A DNA stretch of 64,000 nt from Clarireedia homoeocarpa. Taxonomy: Eukaryota > Ascomycota > Leotiomycetes > Helotiales > Rutstroemiaceae. The position numbers were made by a program, and so were the translations under genes. How positions within the stretch are numbered: the first letter of the stretch is position 1; each line of letters opens with the position of its first letter. Under the pieces are notes generated by a model that worked only from the letters and a program-made list of their open reading frames with translations, was not told the DNA's origin and ran no database searches. This document shows, in pieces, positions 53,145 through 63,629 of this stretch. The stretch is taken from contig LNKV01000037.1 in the NCBI GenBank assembly GCA_001465935.1, positions 483,487 through 547,486 of the forward strand, in the 5' to 3' direction.

Positions 53145-54905
53145 CTAATACATTTTCGCTACTGGAGCCCGCCACGGAAATAGAGGTCTCGCTGGTTCAA
53201 CCTCGCTCAGCCGCGCTGCCTTGTTCTTCGGTGCCGATGAATCCACTTCCTCCTCCTCTGGCGGAACCGTATCTGCTGCTGTCTCTGGAGCAGGATTCTT
53301 GCGCGGGCGACCGCGTTTCCCCTTGCCTCTGGCCGCTGTAGCTTTATCCTTCGCAGTGCGCTTTGCTCGTGCTTCCTCAAGGTCCTCGTAGCTCATTACC
53401 TTCGCCTTTCCTAGGACTACTGATCTCGTCGATCGGCGAACTTTGACTTCATTGTTAATCTTAGACAAGAATCTGTTCTGATCTTGAAGGAGAGCCTGTT
53501 TGGCAAATGATATCTTGGCGGCACTTGCGAGCTTCTGTACGTGCCTCTGTAGGCGGCGTTTACTTGGATCATTAAGCTCTTGGTTGATCAGATTATACAA
53601 CGACATGAGAGCCTCTGTTGTTACAGGTGTTACAGGTGTTACAGGCGTTACAGGTGTTATAGGCGCTTGCAGACTTTGGCCTTGCGGACAAGACGCTGCC
53701 CCGTTAGGTTCCGGAACTGTAAGTTCGACTGGCGGCTTCGGTGTATGTCGGAGCACTCTCTCTGGATTGAACGGAAATAAACCAGTGGCGGCCCATCCAG
53801 CTAAAATGTTCCTCTTACTTATCGCCTTGTCCCTCGCAGGTTTATATAGAGAGATAAAATACTCTTTACCAACTGTATCTAGGCCTCCTCGATAGAGTCG
53901 TTCGACCTCGTCGCGATATGCTGTCTTCAAAGGCGCGAACGGACCAACGTCGCAAGGCTGGAGCTTATGAGAGGTATGAGAGGGGATGCGACATAGAAGA
54001 ATATGATTTTCGAAGCAGAATTCTAAGATCTCAAGAGTGTCATGTGTTCCGAAGCCATCGCAGATTAGTACCCGTGGTCTCCCATTTACGACACCTTTGG
54101 TTTGGGGATCAAACACGCGCGTAAGCCACTCTAAGCTAATCTTGGAGTCGCTATATCCATTCTCTGAGTGTCCGTAATGCCATCCAGGGGTCGGGTATGT
54201 ATACCAGTTGCTTCGATGGGTTGAAGCCGGCCAGACTATAAGCGGAAGGAGCGATCTACCGTCTGCACTTATACATTCTATAACGGTAATCATAGTCCGC
54301 TTGACGCCCGCAGCTCTATAGTCTCGTAAGTCATCCTTACCTACAAGGACCTTGACGGAGCCAAGTATGCTTAGTATAACGCCCGTCTCGTCTATGTTGT
54401 ATACATTTTCAAGCCGTATAGCCGGATCCCGGATTACTCTCTCGATTACTTCGAACCAGTGTGTGATCTTCACATATATATTAATGTCGTGACGTTTCCG
54501 ATCTATTGCCTTAACCCTCCTTGCTTTGACTTCGGGATACCGTTTCTCGAAGGCTCGAGGCCAGTTGTGGTTTGGAGGCTTCGTGATGAAACACCGTTGG
54601 CGTGCGAGGATAAGGGCTAGCGAAGGTATAAACTTTACTCGGACAGGTTGCCCAAGGTCAGACATTAGTAACAGAAAAGAGACAAGAGCTTTCTCTTCCT
54701 CTAGGGTAAGGTACTACTGGCTTCTGGCCTTTTCCTCTATTGATCGTCGTCCGTTTCCACGATGCCAGATCGTAGTAAGAGGGACACCGCTTAGCTCGGA
54801 TCGGGCGGCGTAGGTTCTACGTGTATGAAGAGGGAGATCTCGTTCTAGGGCTCGGCTGGCTCGGTCTATACTGGTAGTGTGGTGGCGTGGAGGGTAGAAG
54901 GACAC
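53145..54905 (-). pseudogene. Fot1/Pogo-type (Tc1-mariner superfamily) transposase, disrupted
   Basis: Transposase gene of a cut-and-paste DNA transposon. The frame reads from 54905 through an HTH-like N-terminus (RRTYAARSELSGVPLTTIWH, then NGRRSIEEKARSQ), meets a TAG at 54714-54712, and continues without shift (YLTLEEEKALVSFLLL) to an intact 506-residue stretch with ATG at 54665. The stop sits where Gln (CAG) is expected, so one C-to-T change explains it. No ATG precedes the HTH part in frame before an upstream TAG. The DDE domain is complete: first Asp in YNIDETG, second in LICDGFGTHDTLEIL, third in HKLQPCDVGPF. The C-terminal region has a TPV tandem repeat and a basic GKGKRGRPRKNP AT-hook-like motif. 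As it stands, full-length protein is unlikely; an N-truncated protein from 54665 would lack DNA-binding helices. Confidence 0.85.
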
Positions 54906-55785
54906 AGCCGACTATACTCTACGCTCATTGCTAAAAATAGCCAACGCGTGCAACCGCTCGAACAAAGAGAGAAGGTTCTAGACGTATACGCCACAGCTAA
55001 CCATTCTTTGTAAAGCGTATAATAAAATACGTTTAGCAAGTATCATGTAAGCATGTTGGATCCCCGCGCTAAAACACAGCGTCTATACTCTGACACGGAG
55101 AAACTTTTTACAGAGTATATCCTAAGGGCTAGGCGCTTTCAAGTGTTGATTTATTGTTTTATTCTCATAGGAGTACACTGTTAAGACACCGAAATAAAAT
55201 AATATACAATTAAGCTTAATGGAACAGGGGGGCAAAGCAAAAGCAGATGCGGACGCTCTGAAAAGAACAGTCGACGACATGATCAACAACGCTATAATTT
55301 TGAAGCTGCATAATAGATCCTAGAGGAAAATATATTGAGAATCGTGCCTTATCCCTCAGGGCTTAATAGAATAGCAGGAGAAAGTATTAAGTTGCAAAAA
55401 CAATAGATTCGTTTCGGCACAGGTGGTTTTTCGCTACGCATGGATGGACGTTAGATATGAAGAGCAAGTAATAAAGACAGCTTTTGTTTTGGAAGTGTTT
55501 GTAATTGCAAGGAATCTATGGAGGCTACAGTAACACAGGTATTGTTCACAATGCAATTCGTAAAGTTCATCACCCCCAATTTTTTGTCCGATGTGCCTCC
55601 CAATGCGATGTCAAAATGAAGGAAAAGTATAATATATGTACATAATTTGAAAAGAAAAATTCGTAAATTGATGCTATGCCAAAAAAGAATATGGTATCAA
55701 AGAGTGAAATCTATATATTCAAGAAACGACCTGCGAATCAAGAACCTATGAAAGGAGTGAATCAAGAAACTGAGAATGTCGTTGC
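54906..55785. other. spacer upstream of transposase, 3' flank of AA11 gene
   Basis: Should contain the 5' end of the transposon. Terminal inverted repeats and a TA target duplication were looked for but not established. The last 300 bp belong to the 3' flank of the LPMO gene. Confidence 0.45.
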
Positions 55786-57039
55786 TTAGACGAACATCTC
55801 TGCTCCGAGAGCCCTGCGCGCAATGTGACGGTTGTTGCTGACCATTCTCCTGGAGATGCTCAAAGACTTGCTTTGGCCTGCGGCACAGGTGGTACCAGCA
55901 GCCATGGCTTGAGCAATACTCCATACTCCTGAGGCGCACTGTTGGAAGGATGAGCCTCCGATACAATTGAAATCGCCTTCAGTAGTGCATGCACCGCTCA
56001 ATACAGAGCCGGATCCAGTGGATCCAGTGGCTCCAGTGGCTCCAGTGCTCGCTGGGGTGGCGGCGCTGGCAACTGAAGTGGCTTCAACGGAAGCGGACGA
56101 AGCAGGAGCGACGGCGGTGGCAGAACTTGCTTTCGCGGATGAAGCAACAGTGGCGAAGACGCCTCCAGAGAGGGCGGCAGTGGTGGAGCTTGCTTTAGCG
56201 GATGAAGCGACGGTAACGAAGACACCCCCAGAGAGGGCAGCGGTAGCTGAGGTGACAGCTGGAACTGACGCGGCAGAAGTGGCGGTGGCAACGGCAGAAG
56301 CAGTAGCTGGAGAGCTTCCACCAGTGGCGGCTTGGCAAGATCCAGTTGGGGCAGCAGTGGCAGTTGCAGTAGCTCCACCATCGAATTCAACAGCGGTACC
56401 AGGGTTTGGGAAAACCAAGTCGAGCGAATCAGCAGTACCACATCCGTTACCAATGTTGGCTACAAACATATCTGGAAGAGAGTTGTAGAAGTTGTTGGCT
56501 CTGACCTCGATCTCGCGCTTGGCTGAACCTCCGACGAGAGTCAAAGGAGCGCAGTTCTGGTACATCTCTCGGTTTCCAATCTTGTTGAACCAGGTCCAAA
56601 CAAGAGTTGCCTTTCCGCTAGGAAGGTCAGCTGGAATGGTGAAGTTGTATGTATCTGGGTCGACGGCAGCCGCGTTGTTTCCATTGTTGCCGGCAACACC
56701 TTTCATCGGGCATCCACCAATGTAGGACTTAATGACCTTGAAAGTGCTCTTGGCAGTTGGCTGTTGATCGTAGGTAATTGAGACTTGGCAGGATCCACCT
56801 CCGTGAACAGCACTTCCGGTGAAGGCAAGCTCATAAGAACCACCAAGGGTCATGGTATTGTCGGCACCTTCCGCATCGTAAACGCCGCTGCGTTGTTTAC
56901 ATGGGAAATCAGAACCGTCAGCCGCCAAAGGAGAGCTGTTGAGGGTTGACTTTCCGTATGGGACGGGGGTGTTCATGATCATGTGGCCATGGGCCAAGGC
57001 AGCGAGTCCGAAAACTCCGAAGATCTCGTTGAGACGCAT
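55786..57039 (-). CDS. lytic polysaccharide monooxygenase, family AA11, with C-terminal X278-like chitin-binding module
   Basis: Single exon, 417 aa from ATG at 57039. The signal peptide (MRLNEIFGVFGLAALAHG, 18 aa) precedes His19, giving mature HMIMNTPVPYGKSTLNSSPL. His19 and the His in FTGSAVHGGGSCQVS should form the copper brace; WTWFNKIGNREMYQNCAP is the other strongly conserved AA11 block, with FPCKQRSGVYDAEG. These enzymes oxidatively cleave chitin. A long Ala/Thr/Ser/Val linker (about residues 230-350) includes two copies of a segment of about 20 residues containing ALSGGVF-TVASSAKASS. The C-terminal cysteine module (GACTTEGDFNCIGGSSFQQCASGVWSIAQAM) fits the chitin-binding X278 unit described for AA11 enzymes. 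TATAAA lies 136 bp upstream. The frame stays open upstream, but the signal peptide decides the start. Confidence 0.88.
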   Translation of the reverse strand: MRLNEIFGVFGLAALAHGHMIMNTPVPYGKSTLNSSPLAADGSDFPCKQRSGVYDAEGADNTMTLGGSYELAFTGSAVHGGGSCQVSITYDQQPTAKSTFKVIKSYIGGCPMKGVAGNNGNNAAAVDPDTYNFTIPADLPSGKATLVWTWFNKIGNREMYQNCAPLTLVGGSAKREIEVRANNFYNSLPDMFVANIGNGCGTADSLDLVFPNPGTAVEFDGGATATATAAPTGSCQAATGGSSPATASAVATATSAASVPAVTSATAALSGGVFVTVASSAKASSTTAALSGGVFATVASSAKASSATAVAPASSASVEATSVASAATPASTGATGATGSTGSGSVLSGACTTEGDFNCIGGSSFQQCASGVWSIAQAMAAGTTCAAGQSKSLSISRRMVSNNRHIARRALGAEMFV

Positions 57040-57174
57040 ATTGGCTGGTTGGAAGAAATAGATCGTTTGAAATTTAGGTTGTTGGGAAGAGTGCAATCGC
57101 TTTTGCTGCTTGTGGTTGCTTGTTGCAAATGTTTGGTTTGATATCTGGAAAAAGGGTCTGTCAGAAGGGATGAC

Positions 57175-57180
57175 TTTATA
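57175..57180 (-). promoter_or_regulatory. TATA box of the AA11 LPMO gene
   Basis: TATAAA on the minus strand, 136 bp before the ATG at 57039. The leader between them is ATG-poor and T/A-rich. Good position for a core promoter. Confidence 0.5.
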
Positions 57181-58270
57181 GATAGGAGTGAGTAACTGTT
57201 GAAGCCGCAAAACAATAATGCTATTCTTGAAACAATGCCTTTATTATTCACAATAGACAAAGGCAGTCACATTGAGTGTATTGTCAAAGAAGATTTAATA
57301 ATAGCCGAGTGACTTCTTTCGCCCACGAATATTCACCAAATAGGCTCTGCTTTATTCACTTCGAAACTTCCTTTACTTAAGGGAGAGAAAAGAGAATCTG
57401 TGGCCAGTCCATGCCCAGTAGAGCTTAGAGGTGACCCGTGAAGGAATTTGATGCAACAAAGGATTCGACAGGGCAAGAACAAAGGCCCGAGAAAGGTGAA
57501 GTCCACGTACCCTTTTTATGAAAGAAATATCAATGAAGTCGAAAGAATGGCTTTGTTCCTAAAAATTGACCAGGGAATGTTTGTGTTGTTCTATTTGCGG
57601 TGGACGACGAGTGATATCGAAAGCTGATACAAGGAGTGTGGAAGATATGCTTTGTTTCTACTTGCCAGAAGTTGAAGTGAAGCTGTATCGAAAGGAATGA
57701 AAAGAACAGTACAAGCAAAGGACTAGCCTATGGAAAGAAACAAGTACTCGTGATGAGGAGGAGTAAAGAATGAAGTTTCGAGATGGAGATGGGGAAGTGT
57801 TTCCATCTTATATTCCTTTGTCATGGGCAAGGGCGACTTTCATCTCAAGTCCAAGCTTAAAACTAGGCCTAAGGAACTGCAGCAAGGAAGCTCGGAAACA
57901 ATGGCTTCATTGGCCGTGGATGGTAGTCAGGTTCTAGTGGCCATGATTTGATTTGGTTCTTTCTCTTTTCTTTTTTTGTCTGTCAACCGCCTCTCAAGGG
58001 ACAAGGGACCAGGTGCAGTAGTCAGGAACCTGTGTAGGGTTCTCCGCGACAGTCTGTGAGGGAAGTCTCTTCATCCAGCCGATTCGCCTTTTTTTTAGTG
58101 CATACATACCCACATTGCTGCGCGTAGATTCGCAAGGCTAGATGGGATGGAAAGGAGTAAGACATGGCCAGTGGAAATGGCAGTGTAGTCGACGGGAAAA
58201 TGCACCTGAAGCATACTAGCAGGTGGGCGCGGTGGTAGGCGGAGGAAGGTGGGGAGGATGGTAGAGGGGG

Positions 58271-58348
58271 GTGAGTGGTGAGTGGTGAGTGGTGAGTGGT
58301 GAGTGGTGAGTGGTGAGTGGTGAGTGGTGAGTGGTGAGTGGTGAGTGG
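58271..58348 (+). repeat. (GTGAGTG)n heptanucleotide repeat
   Basis: About eleven near-perfect 7-bp units. Seven bases is not a multiple of three, so frames across it (SPLTTHH-like on the minus strand) are artefacts of the repeat. Confidence 0.97.
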
Positions 58349-59128
58349 ATTTCTTTTGGATGAAGTTGGGAGCCAAGGGGGGGAGGGGGGAGGGGCACGG
58401 ACAAGAAGTTGATCTTCCTGCTAGGTTTCTGGCGTGTTTGCGGGTCTCAGCGAGTTCAGAAGTCCAAAGGAGGGTTATAGGGCCGTGTGCTATGTGCAGG
58501 GGTAACGAAGTCGAGAGGGAGTTGAACGCCACTGAAAGGGTTTGAGTGGCACGCAACGCAGGAAAGGATAGACGGCGAGGGCGAGGGCGGATAGGTTGAA
58601 GGACAGCTGACGGACTGAAAATACTACTACAGTATGTTTCGCTTTATTAGCGAAGCCCCACAAAAGTGCCGCCAGCGCCGTCGAAACGGATGGGGAAAGG
58701 GCCAGAATGATTGGTTCCCTGCGATGCGCTGAATTTCATGTGTCTTTCTTTTCTTTGTCTCCTGTCCAGTCTCTACGTACTTGCTTCGTACAAGTGTGCC
58801 GAGGCGCGTAGTTTACGAAGTACGAGTACTCACTCCTCCACTCCTGCACGTACCAGTACACAGTATTTGCGAAAGACAGACGACCTAGTGGTGGAAAAGA
58901 AAATGAAAAGAAAATGTGACTGAGTCTACTCTGTGCAGTATAGTACAAGGTTGGATTGCTTTTGCCCTTCTGTGCGAAGTATTCACATCCCCCTCCACCC
59001 TCCTTCCCCTCCCCCTCCCATCCCCAATCCCATTATCCGTAGAACTTTCCACATTCCACATTCCAATTTCCACTTCTGACTTCCCCCTGAGTGAGATCAC
59101 ACTTCGTAGTGTCGGCGTATCTTATCTG

Positions 59129-59147
59129 CCCCCCCCCCCCCCCCCCC
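59129..59147 (+). repeat. poly-C tract (19 C)
   Basis: Nineteen consecutive C. Exact length may be affected by sequencing slippage. Confidence 0.9.
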
Positions 59148-62011
59148 ATCCAATCCTTCTGTATCTTGCCCCCTCTTCTCCTTATCGTCAATCGGCGTGC
59201 ATATGCCTACGTACAGTACGGAGGTGGCGCGCTGGGATACATTATACATATACATACTTCGTATACATTCATCCTGATCGAATGAAGCGAGCTTCCCAAA
59301 CGAGACATGAGATTAATCCCCGAATGTCGTCTCCTAACCCATGGCAAGCAGTCCCCTTGGCAGGGGTCAGCCAATCAGATGCTTCAGGGACTTCTTACTT
59401 TCCCACAGCGAAAATTTTTTGACGGCCGTTCATGGTCGCATGAAACCTGCGACCCACAGCCACCCGATCTTTGAGCGCCGGGGTGTACATTCTTTGGACT
59501 TTCAGGTTCCTTTGGTACTTCTGCACTGGGTGGTGTCCTGTAGCATCTGCCCCTATTCTAAGAAGTTTCCACAATGATGCTTGTCCGTCCGATGATTGGG
59601 GACCGGCGGCCATGTTGATCTTCTCGACTCGATGCTTATTCTTACGAATCGAAATGGCCCGTTCGTTCAAGGTAACAATACCTGTACATACAGTAGTACT
59701 TCGTACTCCTGCGTGTCCAGTACGGTTCGGCTGCTTATGAAACTTCGGATGTCTCGCTTGTGTCAAGGAAGGAGATTTGAGGATCTCAATGATACGACGG
59801 CAGTTAATTGAACTGTGCTACTTGCAGTTATGCACATCATGCATCATGACTCTTTATCTCGATTCGATCTTACACAGCCACATGTAACCACCCAGTTTAC
59901 TGTACAAAGTAAACATCAGTCACCTGTCATCCATCCCCAGTATTTTTATCTATTCACTGGTTTCAATTCCTACGACTGTAAACATTCCTACCACACACTG
60001 ACTTCATCAATGGCCGAATTGTGGCCGTATGGATATCCCGGCATTCCTGCATCTTGAAACGATCCCGAGCTCGCGTCATGGATGATGCGAGCGTCCCCAA
60101 ATGCACGTGCTTAAACCCTACCGGTATCCTGCTGCAGAAACAAAATCCGACCGCGCACTGCCACAGCACTGCAAATCCAGCATCGCCTGTTGTGGATTCG
60201 GGAAAGACACCATCCTCGATTGGAGCACAGTGGATATGAATTATTCATGCGTGTCTACGAAATATTGCTCCTCTGGTGGCGAAGGTCCAGAATTGTCCAT
60301 GCTTCAGCTGATCAAGGAACCAGCAAAAGTCCAAGTGGATGTACGATGCTATGTGCATTGATGAACCTCGTACCTCTATACTTCTACTGTGGCTGTGATA
60401 GGAAATGGAGAGGCTTGAAAGCACTGTATTCGTCATTATAATCTATTAATTGCATGATTGCGGGGCCGAGAATCGCAACCAGACCACACCTACCAGTCTC
60501 TTTTGAGCGCTGCTTTCTCATTCTATATCCCGGCCGCTCTCTGCTCGGAGGAAATACGGGCTGTGTTAAGTGGAGTGCAGTACATTGAGCTGCGAGCTCA
60601 GGGCTACATATATGTGAAAGTACACACTGCATATTGAATCTCTCCCTTCAATACTTAGAAATTCTGAGGTCTACGATTATTTACGACGTACGTCAAGGAG
60701 TAAAATTATTAGGGTACGTGTGACGAACAGGCAGTTTAAGCATCAGTTTCATCCTTAGAATCTACAACTAAAGAGAGAAGACAAGAAAAGTTGAAGAGCA
60801 TATATGCTTGCTGACTTGAATAGCATCGAACAGGAAGATAAAGTCCTTAACCTGTGGCTCTGCATTTTAATTTCTCATGTTTGGTGGTTCTTTTCTTCAT
60901 ACGTTTATCCTATAATAAACTCGTAAGGATACATTTGAAAGATCCCTGTTGATTGTTAGATCCATGAATCAGCGTAATTTTAGTAGATCATCTGCAGTTC
61001 CTTCAGGAACTTGAATCCCAAAGCAATCGTCACCCAGGAGGTGTCTGCTATGGCGACACAATCACATTCCCCTCTCGATAAGAGCTTCAGGCCCGCCGGC
61101 CGCCGTTGGCTTCAGCCCGCAAAAGCAGCGTTAGCGAAGAATTTCCCGCTCCCTTTCTCACCACCGCGCTTGTTTCCCCTCGTTGTGAAAAGTCCCACGA
61201 CTTATTTCTAGACGCCTTCCTCGCGGCTCTGTTAAGCACAGGAATTTAGCAATTCTTATTTGCGTCCCGGTCACACTCCAAATTCTTGGTTATTATGTAG
61301 ACAGTTGATTTGTTTCTGTATATATAGTTCGCTTAATCACCCTAATTGCACCAGGGTGTTTTGCCTCTACGATCTCTTTCGCGTTTCCAGTACTTGGATT
61401 TAGAGTAGTTCGGTTTTCTCAGAGTAAACTTGTGGCCGCCAGGTTGATCCGAGATAGTATGAAGCATATAGTATCGATACTTAAGACGGCTGCAGCTATT
61501 TCGGTGTCATCTGACCAAGATCTTGTGTCCGCTCAAAAGGACTGAAAAGTAACTGTTCAATGATGATTAACAGAGCCCTCTAGTTTAAATGGTATATCTC
61601 TTTCAAACGTTAGTGTGCAATTTGAGAAGACTGTCCCGAAATTTGCTATTCAAGAATACAGCTATGTTTTTATATATGCTGTCGTTATAGATCGTCATAT
61701 GGTACGTTTCTCATATTATACATTGATTAGCCACACCTATCACTGCGTCAGGGCGCATGGAATTATCAATTTACTGACGCCAAGCAAGATTTAGGAAACA
61801 AGAAATGAGCATATCATGCACATAGTGGTAACTCATTGTCGGAATTCAAGATTCGAAGTTGTTATTTCAGTGTAAAATACCAATTGCTAATGAGTGACTA
61901 GAAGAAGGTACAAAATCCAGATCGCATGATAGTATGTATCTGTTGCTAATAAAGGAAAAACTGAAAAGAGCCACTCAGCCACCACAGTGATGGGCCATGT
62001 GTGAAGCCGCC

Positions 62012-62824
62012 TCAAACGCATAAACCAGTTGCAGCATCATTGACTTTTCCAGCCACACAAGTATAGAACGAGCTAAAATCGTCGAAGATGTAACGGATAG
62101 TGCCCAGCCCAGGGGATAAATTCCCAAGCAAACCTCCAATAGCCCCCCCAACTATTGTCAACACAGTAGATGTAATAACCTTGAACGAAAGCTTCCCAAC
62201 CTGCGTCCAGGTATCTGGGAAATTGCACGCTTGGACTTTACCAGAGCCGGTGTAGAAACAAGACGCTTTATTCTGATATTCAGTTCCATCTGGATGAAAA
62301 GCCGTGACTTGCACAGTGCATGATACACCTGGAGCGACGGCAGACTTGTCACTGAAGTAGCATGCGAAACTGGCGCGGTTTGGCTTGAAGTAGGAGACAG
62401 GAGAGCCGTTGTATTGCGACGTAAAATAGGAGCCGTTGTTCCCCAGCGCACCACCAGTACCGCCAGGATAGACAAGAAGTTCTTCTACTGGTAGCTCCTG
62501 AACTGCTTGGAAGTTGTCGTAGTGGAGTTGTTTGTATTCACTGAGGGTCAAAGTGCTAACTACACCAGGAATACCTGGTACTACAACATCTTCATACTAT
62601 GAGAGTGTTAGTGTCAAAGCCAAGTTACTACTATCATTCCCCTCTCCATATATTGTGATATATATATAAGGAACACCAAATAAACTGGTTGAGAGATAGT
62701 GTAGATTGATAGGATATTGTAGACTCACATCAGCATAGGCATCTTTTGGGGAGACTCGTGCCACTAAAGCTACAGACAGGCCCACAAAGAGTGAAAGATT
62801 GATAGCTGGATTGGTAAACTTCAT
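62012..62824 (-). CDS. small secreted cysteine-containing protein, unknown function
   Basis: Two exons, 62824-62729 and 62596-62012, 226 aa; intron 132 nt (GTGAGT..ATAG, phase 0). A signal peptide covers about residues 1-22 (MKFTNPAINLSLFVGLSVALVA). The mature part has six cysteines (FAC, VSC, ASC, QAC, YTC, LC), spaced so that three disulfides are possible. Features are YPGGTGGALGNNGSYFTSQY, the strand-like CTVQVTAFHPDGTEY and KLSFKVITSTVLTIVGGAIGGLL, a hydrophobic Gly-rich stretch near the C-terminus. TATATAAA lies 90 bp upstream. I do not recognise a family. It could be a secreted effector-like or cell-wall protein; this is a guess from size, signal and cysteines. A tandem copy is not seen in the window. 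Confidence 0.75.
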
Positions 62825-62913
62825 GATTGGAAATCGAGGGCTCTGGGAGGAAATTGAAGATATGAGATAGAGATTTGGAGCTGATTTAAGATCGAGAGTA
62901 GATATCTCGTTGC

Positions 62914-62921
62914 TTTATATA
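62914..62921 (-). promoter_or_regulatory. TATA box of the small secreted protein gene
   Basis: TATATAAA on the minus strand, 90 bp before the ATG at 62824. Good spacing for a core promoter. Confidence 0.55.
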
Positions 62922-63601
62922 TTCAATTTTCTATCAACTAACCCACCCTTCCAGGAGGGATATCTATTCCGTCATAGATTTCAATCTGAATTTTGAACAT
63001 TAGATGATATCTGAAAACTGTAGGCACAGGAGAATATTGATGTTGAGAAAGGCCGAGAGACGGGACATAGATACTTAGCTGATGTGAGGTGAATTCTCAT
63101 TACTCTATAGATTACTTATTTCAGTATCTGTTGACACATTTCAAGCCTGAGATGTATCGACGTGGACGCCACGGCTGATTTTGCCCTCGTCTTCCCGTGT
63201 CAAAGACAAGGAATGAGCGCAAGAAGTTCGTCAGTACGTCACAAACCAGATCATCCAGATCATCTAGATCGCTCTTAAGATGAAGCGAAATGTACCTCCC
63301 GGAAGATGTCAATCGATGGTGATTGTTCGACTTTTTGATGAGCCTACAACTGTTAGCGAAGCCTTGATGCAGGAATTCGTTATAGGATGTGGCAGGCAGC
63401 CACGACGTCGAACTATTGTTGATGCGCATAGAACTAGAACAAAACTGACCAAAGAAGAGACCCGAGCTTTACTTAGTAGATACTTGTGAGATCCAGGAAA
63501 ACCTCAATAAGCCACAATTGAGCACTTCCAATCATTTTTATCTATGCGGACCTGGAAGTGTATCCCCGACGCGAGTCACCCCAAGATTTACCTTAAAGTG
63601 T

Positions 63602-63629
63602 GGGTGCGGGTGCGGGTGGCGGGTACGGG
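63602..63629 (+). other. G-quadruplex-capable G-tract cluster
   Basis: Five GGG runs with loops of 3-4 bases (starting at 63602, 63608, 63614, 63621 and 63627). This matches the usual G4 motif. Folding was not tested. Confidence 0.6.

Larger units (their letters stand above)
57040..62011. other. 5-kb region without recognisable genes, rich in simple repeats
   Basis: No conserved protein was recognised on either strand. It contains the AA11 promoter (57040-57200), a 7-bp repeat at 58271, G-rich tracts at 58377-58395, a 19-base C run at 59129, and many TACGTAC/CTTCGTAC words between 58775 and 59720. Small frames at 58916-60441 lack domains and overlap repeats. Long promoters, non-coding transcripts or decayed DNA are all possible. 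Confidence 0.5.

Noticed and set aside
54698..54720. Very short intron that would remove the transposase stop
   Set aside because: The only GT..AG pair spans about 17 nt, too short for a spliceosomal intron.
55998..56488. Frames on both strands opposite and within the AA11 linker
   Set aside because: Produced by the Ala/Ser/Thr-rich linker repeats; no independent start or domain.
58095..58556. Minus-strand frame with repeated Ser-Pro-Leu-Thr-Thr-His-His
   Set aside because: Translation of the heptanucleotide repeat; frame coherence is fortuitous.
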